Positions 1-11,239 of a stretch of 64,000 bases of DNA are shown one piece after another. The position numbers and the translations under genes were made by a program. Under the pieces are notes generated by a model. That model was not told the origin of the DNA. It saw only the letters and a program-made list of their open reading frames with translations, and did no database searches. Numbering within the stretch: position 1 is the stretch's first letter; each line of letters starts with the position of its first letter. Location: assembly GCA_946965045.2 (NCBI GenBank), contig OX337232.1, positions 3,472,001 through 3,536,000 of the forward strand, read 5' to 3'. The DNA comes from Epithemia pelagica. Lineage: Eukaryota > Bacillariophyta > Bacillariophyceae > Surirellales > Surirellaceae.

Positions 1-550
1 TTGTTCTCGACGTCGTCCTCCTTCTTGATCTCCTTCTCGGGCTTGCTGTCGGGCTTGTTGTCGGGCTTGCTGTTGGGTTTGGTGTCTGTGGCAGCAGAGG
101 GCGCGTCGTGAGAAAGGGAGACTCAAAACCAACAATGAACAATCAAACTTACCTTCTTTGCCGACAGCCTCGATCGCAAGGAGCTCTGCCGCGATATCCG
201 ACAGGTTAGCGCATTCGACGTCCTTGTTGCTGACGAAGAACACTGGGATACCATCTTCATCCCCAATGGTGAGTTGCCACTGTTTTGCGCGCTCGTGCCA
301 CGACAAAGGACCCTCAAGGTTGAAGGTCACATGCTTCTTTGTCGAAGCGGGAGACTTCGTCGTCGTCGTCTTCTTCTTCTTCGACGTTTTGTTGTCCACG
401 GTCGTCTTTGTCTTCATTTTCTTGTTTGCCTTGTTTCCCTTGCTTCCCTTGTCGGAGGGAAATGCGGTTGTGGAGGGAGCTGCGGCGGAGTCCTCCTGCT
501 CCTTCTTCGCAGACTCAGCTCGTTTGGTAGCACTACGCGTCTGGCCCATC
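1..550 (-). CDS. Lysine-rich hypothetical protein, 5' part, one intron
   Basis: The gene begins at the ATG at 550 (MGQTRSATK) and runs off the left edge. The first ~90 residues are rich in K, T, S and A, with runs of lysine and threonine; a more ordered stretch follows (HVTFNLEGPLSWHERAKQW, then VFFVSNKDVE). An intron at 86-152 (67 nt, GTAAGT...CACAG) is supported because splicing joins the frame to a repetitive KPDNKPDSKPEKE tail, charged like the N-terminus. I do not recognise a family. The basic, low-complexity N-terminus would suit a nuclear or nucleic-acid-associated protein, but this is only inference. It is divergent from the gene at 721, with a 170 bp shared upstream region. Confidence 0.6.
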
Positions 551-720
551 GTTGGAAAGTGAGAACACAATAGGGATTCGTTCGTTTGATTGTTGTGTTT
601 GTTTGTTTGATTGTTGCCCGCTCTCCGTTCTTGTGTCATCTAGGGAATCCCCCCGCGCTCATTCGTGAACAATATCGGCGCGCGCCACAAAATCAACTTG
701 CAGCATGAAGCAACTTCCGA

Positions 721-1293
721 ATGACCCGCCGTGCAATGGAACAATCAAACAGAGACGACAGGAAGAGGCAAGGAAGAAGAAACAAGATGACCAACATGAG
801 GACGAAGTTCGAGTTCAACGAAGAGGATGGCCGTGAGGGTGGTGCTGGTCTCCCGTTCAAGTCGTGCTTTTATGCCAGCGATGTTTGCGCGCTCATCGGG
901 CCCATGTCGAGAAACAAGGACACTGGCCACAACATCGTCGACCGTGGCCATCTGCTTGTGCAGCGGGAGCTTGCAACCGACTACCTACGGATTGCAGTCT
1001 TTGACCGGGATGCAACAAGCGAGCATGAGGAACCAGCGTTGGTTGTTCCAGTTGGGTTCATTGCTCTGTCGCACCTGGACCAGGTCTCTGGAAAGACGAG
1101 CAAGAACGGACTTCCCATGGGACGCATCCGCCTCTACAAACGCTGCTCCATCAACCCTAAAGCCTGCATGGAACCCCAGGTCGTTACAATCTACATGGGC
1201 AGCAAGGATATGGATCGCTTCAACATTTCGCTTGGTGCGATGATGCTCAAGCACCCGCTTCAAAATCTCTTCTTTAATCATCAACAAGCCTAG
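721..1293 (+). CDS. Hypothetical protein (190 aa)
   Basis: An open frame of 190 codons starts at ATG 721. The N-terminus is very basic (RDDRKRQGRRNK); from about residue 40 it looks like a folded domain (LPFKSCFYASDVCALIG, later LATDYLRIAVFDRD and VTIYMGSKDMDRF). No family is recognised with confidence; the FYASD-x-CALIG phrase is faintly like the start of some viral or phage recombination nucleases but no catalytic motif follows. An upstream ATG at 705 opens another frame that encodes 43 plausible charged residues before stopping at 833, so the true N-terminus could lie in that frame with an indel between the two. Divergent from the gene at 1-550. Confidence 0.45.
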   Translation: MTRRAMEQSNRDDRKRQGRRNKMTNMRTKFEFNEEDGREGGAGLPFKSCFYASDVCALIGPMSRNKDTGHNIVDRGHLLVQRELATDYLRIAVFDRDATSEHEEPALVVPVGFIALSHLDQVSGKTSKNGLPMGRIRLYKRCSINPKACMEPQVVTIYMGSKDMDRFNISLGAMMLKHPLQNLFFNHQQA

Positions 1294-1921
1294 ATAGTGA
1301 ACAATGTAGCAGCGTTTTATGATTATCATTTGAGTAGGATCTTCATTCTCTATGAATACGATCTAATTCTATAGTTGTGTTACGTTTACCGTACAATACA
1401 TTGCGTTCAGGTACGGCTGTGTGAGTCACAACAAAGAAAAGAACATCAATCTTTGTTGTGAACGACGCAACTTCTAGTCTAAGTTCCATATATCTAACGA
1501 GAGGAATATCAATTTTTGACGTGAACAACGCTACAAGTGTTCATAGTCTTTGTTCTATCTTCTATCATTCGATTCTACAATAGAGGTGCATTGGTTGCAC
1601 CAAGTTTTGCCGTGAGTCGCCGTAGTAAATCGCGCGGCGACCACCTTCAACTAGATAAAACGACACCTACAAAACGAATGCAGCGCCGACATCGTTCTCC
1701 ATGCTCAACCCATGAATGGAGAAGAGGTTCAGAGCATGGGATCATGGAGCCGTCTCCTATTTGGCAAGAGATTGGTCAAAAGGACCGTTCACCATGGTCA
1801 ATTTTTGGTAGAACGGTAGAGGCATAAATAGAAGGGCTATATTAAGGGGATGGCTCGCGCGGATTACGTAGATTTCCTACTGGAGCGCTACGTCAGGAAC
1901 ATTCTGTCTGAACTCAGCTTG
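1294..1921. other. Intergenic, no gene seen
   Basis: No supported gene. Around 1435-1560 there are two diverged copies of a phrase containing 'atcaa[t]ctttgttgtgaac', a small local duplication. The segment ends where the segmental duplication begins. Confidence 0.5.
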
Positions 1922-2047
1922 TATGCTGGGTCCCAGGAACGGACGCTTGGAAGTGGTGTGAATCGCTCCCGAGAAATTCATTCAAGCTTTTTGTTTTTTG
2001 CTAATTGGTAGATCCGGCAACAACGCTTATGCAGTCATTTTGGGTGT

Positions 2048-2708
2048 ATGTCGTACTCGTACTCGTAGAGTCAACTAGGAGTAGTCTACGAGTGCGAGTT
2101 ACGAGTACATTCTCCACAATTTATGTCCTCCTCGTAGTGTACTCGTACTAAGCTCGTTCTGAAAACCGGAAACCGGAAAGGAGTGGGGAGTGGGGATGGG
2201 GAGGGGATCGGAATAATATAAGACTGATCGGCTCAAAGGAAAGGATCAAATTGTATGGGTCGGATTTGAGATAAGCCCATAGATCGATTCCTCTTTTAAC
2301 GCTCTTTCGATTGAGCGTTTATATGTCTTGCGAAATTGAAATATATTTGGTTAAAGTTTGCCCAACGAAACTCTAGTACTGAAAACCTTAATGGGGTTTG
2401 TGTGGCATAGGTCTAAGAAGACAACGTGAGTCGCGCGCATGAATGACCTTAGGGGTACGAGCCACGCGGAACCCAAAAACTTTGGAGCGCGATACCTCGA
2501 GAGAAGGATTTTTGAAAAATCCCGTTGTTTGAACATATCAGTCTTATATGTACAAAGTAGCCCTGTCCTCCTTGTCCTCAGTGAGACATCGTACATCGCA
2601 CCCAACTATCTTCCAAATGTGTTCTTATATGGTTTTTTTTTTGGGGGGGGGGGGGGGGGGAATGCGGTAGTGCGCACGTGATAAGTTATAAGTTACGAGT
2701 ACTCGTAG
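2048..2708. repeat. Segment rich in palindromic TACGAGTA motifs
   Basis: The segment starts with alternating GTACTCGTACTCGTAGAG and ends with GAGTTACGAGTACTCGTAGA. Inside, CTCGTAGA (about 2068) and TCTACGAG (about 2086) can pair as a hairpin. The same motifs recur at 9615-9700, 10265-10285 and 8858-8890. It may be a MITE older than the duplication, since both copies have it, but no target-site duplication could be fixed. Confidence 0.35.
2633..2660. repeat. T10-G18 homopolymer junction
   Basis: Ten T are followed directly by eighteen G. The equivalent site in copy 2 (about 10207-10226) is shorter and interrupted (T8, G9, T, G3). The exact lengths may include sequencing error. Confidence 0.8.
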
Positions 2709-3390
2709 ATCAAATTGGATAAACAGCAAAGAGTGTGGAGGCTAGTTTAGGTTTTTCTATCCAAAGATTTTGGAGTGTTCTACTTTCGCTCGCTAACTCG
2801 CGCGCCAGCAAGCCACTTCGGATGGACTAATCTACATCCACTCGCACCCGGTCGCCGTTTTCAACTTCATCGGTGGTCAGGGCATCAACGATAGGGAGCT
2901 CCTCTAGGTTGCCGTCATCCACAATGAGCACTGGTGGAGTGTCTTTGGGAATGCTGAATGCAAATCTAGCTTGGAGCCCCCGTCTACGTCGTTTTTGGTA
3001 AGACATGGGCGGGATCGCATCAATGATGCTTTCACTCCTCATGTCTGTGCCCTGATCCATATCGTCATTTGCAGTTGATAGGGGGGAGATTGATGAGGAG
3101 GTTGTCCATAAAAAACGAGGACCTTGAGCTTGCCAAGGTAGTCGAAATCGGGCGGCAAAGGAGGACCATTTTGTCGTCGTCCGACTCATCAGTGCTGGTT
3201 GTTTTGTTGTTCTTGAACCGGTGAAATCTCGGCTTATGGCGACAGGCGCCGTAAACCTCGTTGCACTTGTTGATTGCCAATTTCGGGTTCTTTCGTGTGA
3301 ATCCCAGTATCTCTAGCCTCTCTTTTGCGCAGAGTTTACAGTTCCGTGTACCAAACGTCTTGACTGTTGACAGTGGCTTGCCCTGCCATG
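2709..3390 (-). mobile_element. 5'-truncated Penelope-like retroelement fragment
   Basis: About 680 bp present in copy 1 and missing at the matching point in copy 2 (about 10282). On the minus strand, from about 3370, the translation reads FGTRNCKLCAKER, then PKLAINKCNEVYGACRHK and PRFHRF. The spacing C-x2-C, then LNK/INK...C-R-H-x-x-F, resembles the zinc-binding tail after the GIY-YIG endonuclease of Penelope-like elements (established family feature, recalled). The frame breaks after about 3185, and another frame (2827-3189, ending VENGDRVRVDVD) carries on, so it is decayed. Flanking GAT at both junctions may be a short target duplication. It could instead be the tail of another retroelement class. 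Confidence 0.45.
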
Positions 3391-4613
3391 GGATATATAT
3401 CTGATTGGGTATCTCAAGACGGCCCTCTGAGGTGCGATTTTATAGCTCTCTCACTTTTTCCGCTTGCTCGGAATCATGCAACGTCTACAACCTTCCATCT
3501 CCGTGAAGGGTGCAAACTTGGGTGCACACAAATCCAGTGAGCTGCCGAGATTGCTCCTTCTCTTCCCCGTTCTCGGCTCGTGTTCCTGCAATGTAACTCT
3601 TAAAATCACGATCACACAGAGTAGTAGTTGTAAAGAAATTTTTCCTTGGTTCTTCAGTCTCATTCAATCACCTCTCTAACTCTCGGTTCAAGAAAGCGAA
3701 CTTCTCATGAACAAAAGAAGGTCGCGATCTGATCACGAATCCATCGAGACATTAACTGCTGCTTCCATAGACCATAGACATCATCCGATCAAGACAGCAA
3801 ACCCTATCTTCCTCGAGTGCCCAATCCAAAAGCATTATCATCATCCTCCTCCATGTCCTCTCCTCCTTCCTGCTGCTCCTCCTCCTTCTCCTTGTCCAGA
3901 GGGTTATCCACAAGATACGCTTCACTTGAAGCTGTCATGGTTGAAACCAAGTCTGGGATCAAACGCAGAGGTGATTTTTGGTAGCCCGGTTTTGGAATTT
4001 ATGATAACAATAATACTCATATATATAGGTGCTCGTATTTCCCCGAAACAACGGGAAAAGAGAGAAAGGGAATATGTACAATAATTCTCATAACAGCCCC
4101 TACTCTCGAAGAATTCGGTCAGACATCGCACCCAACTACTTTCCAAAGGTTTCCTCATAGGATTTGGGGGAAAAGGGCGAAAGTGCGTACGTGACACATG
4201 ATTGGGTATCTCCAGACGGTCCCCCGCGGTGCGATGGTTTCGCCTCTCTCTCACTTTTTCCGCTTCTACTCGGATTTATTAATGTGGTGTCGTTCCACGG
4301 ATCCAAAAGTTCCAGTGAGCTGCCGAGATTGCTCCTTGTTCCCCGTTCTCCGTTCGTGTTCGTGCAATGTAACTCTCTAACAGAATCACGATCACCCACA
4401 ATACACTCGTAGTAGTAGTCAAGAAATTTCTCCTTTTGTTTCTCCAGTAATTCAATCTCCTCTTTATTTCTCGGTTCCAACAAGCGAACCTCTCATGATG
4501 AAAAGAAGGTCACGATCGGATCGCGAATACCTGCAGACATAAACTGTTGCTTCCCTAGACATCATCCGACCACGACACAAGACAGACCAAGAATCATCTT
4601 CCCAATCCAAAAA
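3391..4613. repeat. Diverged internal tandem repeat downstream of the cyclase gene
   Basis: The unit beginning near 3400 ('tctgattgggtatctc...cactttttccgcttg...ccagtgagctgccgagattgctcc...') recurs at 4197-4613 with many substitutions and small indels. Both units end in the phrase CCCAATCCAAAA (about 3826 and 4600). Copy 2 of the large duplication has only one unit (10283-10377, then 12813-12866 and 14108-14395) and joins exactly at this phrase, so it probably lost a unit by recombination between the two CCCAATCCAAAA sites. No gene is visible. Confidence 0.6.
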
Positions 4614-4770
4614 AGAGAAACCAATTCAGTAGAGCGACCAGGGACGACAAGACCACACACCTTGAGACCGAACTACCAGATAAGATAGAACACAAGTCGA
4701 AAAGAAGAAATTCCCATTGTCTACTATAAAATAGCTTAATTGATTGTTCGTTAAAATCCCATTTGAACGC

Positions 4771-7700
4771 TCAGCAAGACCGTCTCTCGGGTGCATCCTC
4801 GTCCCAAAAATCTTCAGTATCAACCTCCGCCACAGGATGGATCTCCATAGGCGATGTCTGACCCTCTACTTGTGTTCCGCTATTACTAGTACTGTTCCCC
4901 GCAATCGCATTCATCATTTCCTCAACGACTTCCTTGCCCCGATCCTGCCATTCTTGACGATTCTTGAGTGCATAATTCAAACATTCGTCACTCGAAACAC
5001 CAAACACACCACATTTCTTGAGCTTCTTGGCCAAGGGAATAATGTAAAAGTCGAAAAAGCCAATTTCGCCCTGATACCAATTCAACGACGGATCCGTGTC
5101 GGCCCGTCCTTCTTGGTAAGCACGGTAACATTCGTGGAAGAAATTCTCATTCCACTTGCGGTAAATATGCCTGTATAGATGTATCATTGGGTTGGAATGA
5201 GAGAGAACGGAGAGGATGGTACGAAGGCACGGCATGAACGAAGGATGGTAACGTACCAATGCTGCATGGTATGGGCGACATCCGACGCCTGAATCAAGTG
5301 CTCAATCACAATGGTCGCCTTTCGGTTCACTGTAGCCAATGGGTCCTCTGCTTGATGTTGGTCGGCAAAGGCACTGTCCCAACGAGCATTGCGAAGGACC
5401 TTGAGCTCCTTGTCAGCAATATCTGTGGCAAGCACAGCCTGAGAATTACAAACGAGCACAACACGATTGAGGATTTCGATTGACACAGGACAATAAAGGG
5501 GGTCTTCCGGCAATTGTTCATCTTATACGTACCTGTACGACAAGTTGACGGAAGCGAGCAAACTCATCTTGCGTCGAGTAGATACATGCTCGTAAGTCCT
5601 TATATTGATCGCTCTGCAACAGTTTCCAGGAGAGATCAATGGAGTTTTGTTCGGCCACACTCTTTCCGCGATAGGCTGACGCCAATGGGGCATTTTCTTC
5701 GATGAGTACAGTGTTTGGGACTCCTGTATGGTCCACATCGTGAATCAATGCCGCAAAGACCAACGAGAACTGTGTCAACGGGTCTGAGGTGATACCATAA
5801 GTATGGTCATGAAGGGTCGACTCAATGGTATGCTCTTGCACCGGCTCGGTCGCAACGCCGCTGTTGCTGTCCCGTTTCCGAACGTATTCCAGATCGGATG
5901 GCATGATAATGCGAGACAAGAGTTTGGTCACGGACATTGTCACATGACAGGCATGCTCAAAACTGTGAAAGTTGTTGTTCCGGTACAGGTTGGCAATTGA
6001 GGTGATAAAGGCACGAAGTTGATTGACGACCGCGTCGTCTAGTTCGACCATGAGCGGGTCATCTTGGTTTCTTGCCGCGTCGGCATCAAATTCTGGCAGC
6101 CAAATGATTTCCTTGACTTCGTCCAAACAAATCTTGCCAGGCTGCTGCGTCCACTCCAGATTCTTGTCGAGAGAATCATTCGGTGCATTCGGGTGCACTT
6201 GTTTCTCGGCAGTGCGTCGTGCTAGAATTTGCTTCAAAAAGCGACTTAGGACATCGACTTGCCAATCAATCAAACGTATCGTCTTGTTGTCTGTCGAATC
6301 CAGGAAGGTGTCATTGGCAGAATCCGCAGCCGTCGACAAGTGTGCATTGGATACATCGTCTTTAATATGAAGCCAAAAGGTTTGCATTTGACCTTTACCC
6401 TTGGCCATGACTATATCCTGACGTGCCTTGACCCAGTGTGACTTTCCGGCAGCGGTCAACAAGTCGGCCGTTTCTTTGGACATGTGAATGCGATTTCGGC
6501 GTCCGGTACTTTCAATACGAGCCTGATAAAAAAAGATGAGAGTTAGAATACTCCAATCGTTTGGATAGGGATACTCTTGCCGAGACAAGATTACACGTAC
6601 CGTTGTGTTGATGGTATCTCCAAACAGCTGGAACCGAGCACGTTCTCCTCGCAGCACACCTGCCGTGACTGTTGACGAAAAAAACAAACACAATATCCAA
6701 TGAAATGTGAGGAAGGCGTTCCAACAATCCCACAACCATGAGAGTGGAACAACAACACTCTGATCTACGTACCACTTCCACTGTGCAAACCAATTCGAAC
6801 ACCGAGGTCACCCGTATCAGGTCCCAAGGTCATTTCCAAACGTTTGACCACCTCTTGAGTCGTCAACAAGGCATCCATGGCAAACCGGGCCATCACCACC
6901 GCATGGTCTTTGCGCTTTTCGGGAAGTCCAGCAACCGCCACATAGCAATCACCGACCGTCTCGACCTTGAAGACTCGACGTTTCTGGGCGAGACGGTCCA
7001 GGGAGCTAAAGACATTTTCCAACAGGGTAAAGACTTGGGTCGGCTCGCGCATGGACGACCAGGCGGTAAAATCAGTAATATCGGCAAACATGATGGTCGT
7101 TTCCAAAAATAAATCGGCAATCGGTGCGTTCAGTCCAGCGGCGGCATCTTCGTCCATGATTCCACCATCCAACAAATTTTGCAGTTTGCCCATGTGCGAC
7201 GTCATTTGATGATTCTTCTTGTTATTGTTGGCCGGCTGATCCAAGAGTCGGTCTCGAATATTACTAGGAAAGAGGGATGAGACGAGAGCATTGGATTTGG
7301 CCGCATTGGCCACCACCTTGGTATTGCGCTTGCGTTGAAACAAATCATAGGCCAAAAAGGCGGCCACCATGGACAAAAAGACTGCTCCGACGACCACCGT
7401 CAAGTAAATGGGACTGGAGGACTTGTAATCGTCTTCAAATTCTTGAGAGGGATATACGTTGACCGTGTAGATACACGCGCCTGCCTTTCGCGCCGCTTCG
7501 ACATTGTTGTAGGTATTGAAATCGGCCGAAAGTTTGTAGGAATCATAGGCCGTGTCATGAAGATCGCCACTGCCAATGTAACGAGCGTCCTTGCCTTCGA
7601 TTTTCCAGGTGGCCGTATTGTTACAGGTGTTTTCGAGAACAAGATAAATTCCGCGAACGTCATCGGGAAGAATGTCCGAGAAATACACATTCCATCGCAA

Positions 7701-8821
7701 CAAAATGAGGAGTTCTCCGACAACCTTCTTGGATTCTTGATCAAACGAGTCAAAGAGGGGCTGGTAATAAAAGGAATCGGGTTCATACTTGTCCGAAGGG
7801 TAGAGCAGATCCACAAATTGCTTACTCAGTACAGAACCCACCACTCCCTCTCCCAGAGTCTCCATGATATTATGAAGAACGACCGAGTCGCTCAAGGAGA
7901 AGGAATTAAAGTTGAGCAGTGGCAAGACAGGAAGAGGATCGGCCTGCCAAATGGCTAAAAAGGGCCCCGTCGCGTTGCGGTCGTACATGGTGGGTTGACT
8001 GCCATTGCCAAAATACCAGACATCGGGCAAAAAGGCCGATCCATTGTACCAATCGAGATTGGACATGATGTATTGAGACCATTGCATTCGATCTTGAGGT
8101 TCCACAATGGGTAGCAGCATGAATCCAACCGCACTCGTTTGGCGCCTCAAGTTTTGCGCATGGACATGAAAATCCGGAATGGTCACCAAGGGCCAATCGG
8201 TATCCGACTGTCGCACTGTCGTGGTGATTTGATCGGCAAAATCCTTGCAACTGGTACGAATGGTGGAGGCACTAAAGGTGGACGATTCCAAAAGCGTCGT
8301 TGCAAATTGATTGAACTGAAAACAACAGCATATGTTAGACGGTTTGTCAACAAAATTAGAGAGTCCAAACTGCACCAAACAAGAGAGAGAGAAGAACGTA
8401 CCGAGTCTTCAAAATCGTCTTCTTCTTCATTGGCTAGGAAAATGCACGTGAGGGTTGTGACGGCTCCTCCGACCAACAACATGGCAACAATGACAACCCA
8501 TCGCCAGTTGCGGACAACTTTGGTTTCTTCACGAATAATCTTTTTGATTTCTTCCACTTCATCTCGAGAATTGGAGGTGGTGGACAAGCGGTTGGTTTCG
8601 TCGTCATCCTCCTCCATGTCATCTTCTTGTATCACGTTACCGTGCTTGTCGTCCAAAGACTTTTCCTGGAGCGGATATTGTTCTGAAACAACAACTTCCT
8701 TCACCATGGTCGAACGTTCCTTGGGTGTCAAACAGTGTGAATCTCCTGATTTGATTTTTTTCTTTCTAAGAATGGTCTCGCTGCCGAGAAAATGAACATG
8801 AGGCAAAATTGAAGAAATCAT
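4771..8821 (-). CDS. Membrane nucleotide cyclase fused to cyclic-nucleotide phosphodiesterase, six exons
   Basis: Exons 8402-8821, 6773-8315, 6601-6668, 5533-6522, 5257-5438 and 4771-5170 join in frame to 1,200 aa; all introns are GT-AG, 78-104 nt. In order: acidic cytosolic N-terminus, membrane segment ~107-129, extracytosolic region, membrane segment ~440-462, class III cyclase ~540-690, and a 3',5'-PDE from ~815. The cyclase has both metal-binding Asp (MFADITDF; ETVGDCYVAV) and the Asn/Arg pair (TINTTARIES). The Glu in KVET favours GTP, but the second specificity position is Gln (RFQLFGDT), so the substrate is open. The PDE shows FHSFEH and HDVDHTGVPN, the metal-binding His/Asp set. Synthesis and breakdown in one chain suggest a local cyclic-nucleotide signal. 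The paralogue starts at the ATG matching 8707, so that is an alternative start. This is the intact copy. Confidence 0.88.
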
Positions 8822-9006
8822 GTTGGGTGCGTGTCTTCAAAGACTACGAGCTACCAGTACCCCAGTACGAGTACGAGTACTCGTACGAATCCGAACTGCG
8901 AATTACGAATACAAAGTTCCCCTACACGAAAATAGGATTTTTCACGGGACCTAAAGCTACTCTCTTCCCCCCATCAATGATCCAGTGATGATGCACATAT
9001 ATTACC
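8708..9006. other. Spacer between the two duplication units
   Basis: Probable promoter side of the cyclase gene. It contains a cluster of GTACGAGTACGAGTACTCGTAC (8868-8889), a near-perfect palindrome, of the same type as in the downstream flank. No further gene is seen. Confidence 0.45.
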
Positions 9007-9129
9007 TATGCTGGGTCCCAGGAACGTACGCTTGGAAGTGGTGTGAATCGCTCCCGAGAAATTCATTCAAGCTTTTTTGTTTTTTGCTAATTGGTAGATC
9101 CGGCAACAACGCTTATGCAGTCATTTTGG

Positions 9130-9602
9130 CAGGGTGACCGGAGTCTAATTATACCCTCACTTTTAGACCCGGTCTGAAAGGGTATAATTATTTTAGACAG
9201 AGGTCGAGTCTAAAATAAAATTTTTAGACTCTTAACCCTAACCCTTCAGTAGCGCCGCCGCCACTGCGTGAGTACGAGACCGTTCTGCCTCATCCATCTC
9301 AATGACATCTCAATGAACAAAGTAAGGTCTCAGTTATCCTCTCTCATGCTTAGAGAGTGCAAGAACAATGTCATCCATACCACTCAATAACTTCGATGAT
9401 GAAGCTATGAGGTCCTCTGGATGTGTTGTCATAGACAATGCTCGCTCCTATTAGCTGGCTGTCTAGGGTTAGGGTTATTGCATCGTCGTACAAAACCACG
9501 GTGAGATTTTAGACCCTGCTTTAGACATTTTATACAGTCTAAAAGTACTTTTAGATTTATTTTAGACCTGAAATATTCTAGACTGTCTAAGCGGTCACCC
9601 TG
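9130..9602. mobile_element. MITE with 11 bp TIRs and 7 bp target duplication
   Basis: The ends are a perfect inverted pair, CAGGGTGACCG and CGGTCACCCTG. ATTTTGG is present on both sides (9123-9129 and 9603-9609) and only once at the empty site in copy 1 (about 2037). Inside are subterminal inverted phrases (AATTATACCCT / AGGGTATAATT), many TTTTAGAC words, and CCCTAACCCT/AGGGTTAGGGTT runs. There is no coding capacity. A 7 bp duplication does not clearly fit hAT (8 bp); the family is unassigned. Confidence 0.9.
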
Positions 9603-10736
9603 ATTTTGGGTGTATGTCGTACTCGTACTCGTAGAGTCAACTAGGAGTAGTCTACGAGTGCGAGTTACGAGTACATTCTCCACAATTTATGTCCTCTTCG
9701 TAGTGTACTCGTACTAAGCTCGTTCTGAAAACCGGAAACCGGAAAGGAGTGGGGAGTGGGGATGGGGAGGGGATCGGAATAATATAAGACTGATCGGCTC
9801 AAAGGAAAGGATCAAATTGTATGGGTCGGATTTGAGATAAGCCCATAGATCGATTCCTCTTTTAACGCTCTTTCGATTGAGCGTTTATATGTCTTGCGAA
9901 ATTGAAATATATTTGGTTAAAGTTTGCCCAACGAAACTCTAGTACTGAAAACCTTAATGGGGTCTGTGTGGCATAGGTCTAAGAAGACAACGTGAGTCGC
10001 GCGCGTGAATGACCTTAGGGGTACGAGCCGCGCGGAACCCAAAAACTTTGGAGCGCGATACCTCGAGAGAAGGATTTTTGAAAAATCTCGTTGTTTGAAC
10101 AGATCAGTCTTATATGTACAAAGTAGCCCTGTCCTCCTTGTCCTCTCTCACTCAGTGAGACATCGTACATCGCACCCAACTATCTTCCAAATGTGTTCTT
10201 ATATGGTTTTTTTTGGGGGGGGGGTGGGAATGCGGTACGATAGTGCGCACGTGATAAGTTATGAGTTACGAGTACTCGTAGATATATATCTGATTGGGTA
10301 TCTCAAGACGGTCCTCTGAGGTGCGATTTGATAGCCTCTCTCACTTTTTCCGCTTGCTCGGAATCATTCAACGCCTAACTATATACCTAGCTATGCAGGT
10401 AGTTCGTCTCACATTTTTATTTTACAGTAGAATTTTATTGTAGAGCCGGGAAGTAGTGATCGTGCGAATCGCGCGACATCATGGGTGAACCGCGAAAGGA
10501 ACATTATGTCCCTGCGACATCCCATCTCATAATAAAACCGGGCGGCTGTCACTACCTACATATCTAGATATTACCCCCTAGCGGAAGGGTGAGTCCTGGT
10601 CGTGAATGAGAGTTTGTGCATTCTGATACTCACCCCCAAGGCGCCATCGCGCTCACTCGACTTTGACACAAACCACAAATTTCATCTCACACATTCACTG
10701 CATCCACCACGGTGGGTGGAGGTGCAACCCTCTACC

Positions 10737-11174
10737 ATGCCATCGTCGAAGTCTTCTTCATCGCACAAGCGCAACCGTCGGTCCCAACACCAGGTTAGAG
10801 AGCATTTCGGCGGCTCCATGCCAAAGGACACGTCCATTCTAAGCAGTATTGAAGCCACCAACAAACACCCTGCAATCGCCAAAACTCAACAAGCTTATTC
10901 CTCTCGTCAACCCAGCCCTGATCCTTCTCCTAATGCTCCCCCAAGTGTTCCTTCCCCTCCCTCCGTTCCACCCATGGCTTCAAGAAGTGACTCTGACTTC
11001 AGCGATCATGCTCCCCCCATTCCCGAGGAATTTGAATCGACTGACTCGGACAACGAAGATGGATCCTCCCGCACCACCCACATAACCAACATCATTCTCC
11101 ACCGCATTTTCATTGTCCAATATCGCTTCTCCGTCGAATCCTTTGTCCGTCAACTCCACCCTTCCTTCGAATGA
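10737..11174 (+). pseudogene. Serine/proline-rich open frame inside the TIR element
   Basis: The ATG at 10737 opens 145 codons (MPSSKSSSSHKRNRRS..., then a PSPDPSPNAPPSVPSPPS stretch and an acidic patch). It stops just before the ubiquitin-protease-like sequence begins in other frames. It may be the disordered N-terminus of the same captured gene, with the last ~35 codons reading into a former intron or a frameshifted part. No domain is recognised. Confidence 0.35.
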
Positions 11175-11239
11175 AACAAACAACAACCCGTCAGTGCACA
11201 CGCAGGTTTCCTCCTTCTCCTTCAGTGTGTGGCACCGTC

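Larger units (their letters stand above)
1922..8707. repeat. Tandem segmental duplication, copy 1
   Basis: This block is repeated at 9007-26532. The left edge is the phrase TATGCTGGGTCCCAGGAAC (1922 and 9007). The right edge is at the ATG of the cyclase gene (8707 and 26529); homology stops within a few bases upstream of it. The two copies lie in direct orientation, separated by 8708-9006. Copy 1 is about 6.8 kb; copy 2 has grown to about 17.5 kb by nested insertions. Differences private to copy 1 are a Penelope-like fragment (2709-3390) and a diverged internal tandem repeat (3835-4613). Confidence 0.85.

Noticed and set aside
721-1293. Viral YqaJ-type nuclease assignment
   Set aside because: Only one short phrase is similar; the catalytic Asp/Glu-x-Lys pattern is not found.
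7335-7958. Plus-strand frame of 207 codons (and its near copy at 25165-25788)
   Set aside because: It is the antisense of the conserved cyclase exon 2; conservation is explained by that exon.
9225-9480. Telomere-derived sequence (CCCTAACCCT, AGGGTTAGGGTT)
   Set aside because: Only two short runs, in opposite sense and inside a MITE with exact ends; more likely part of that element.
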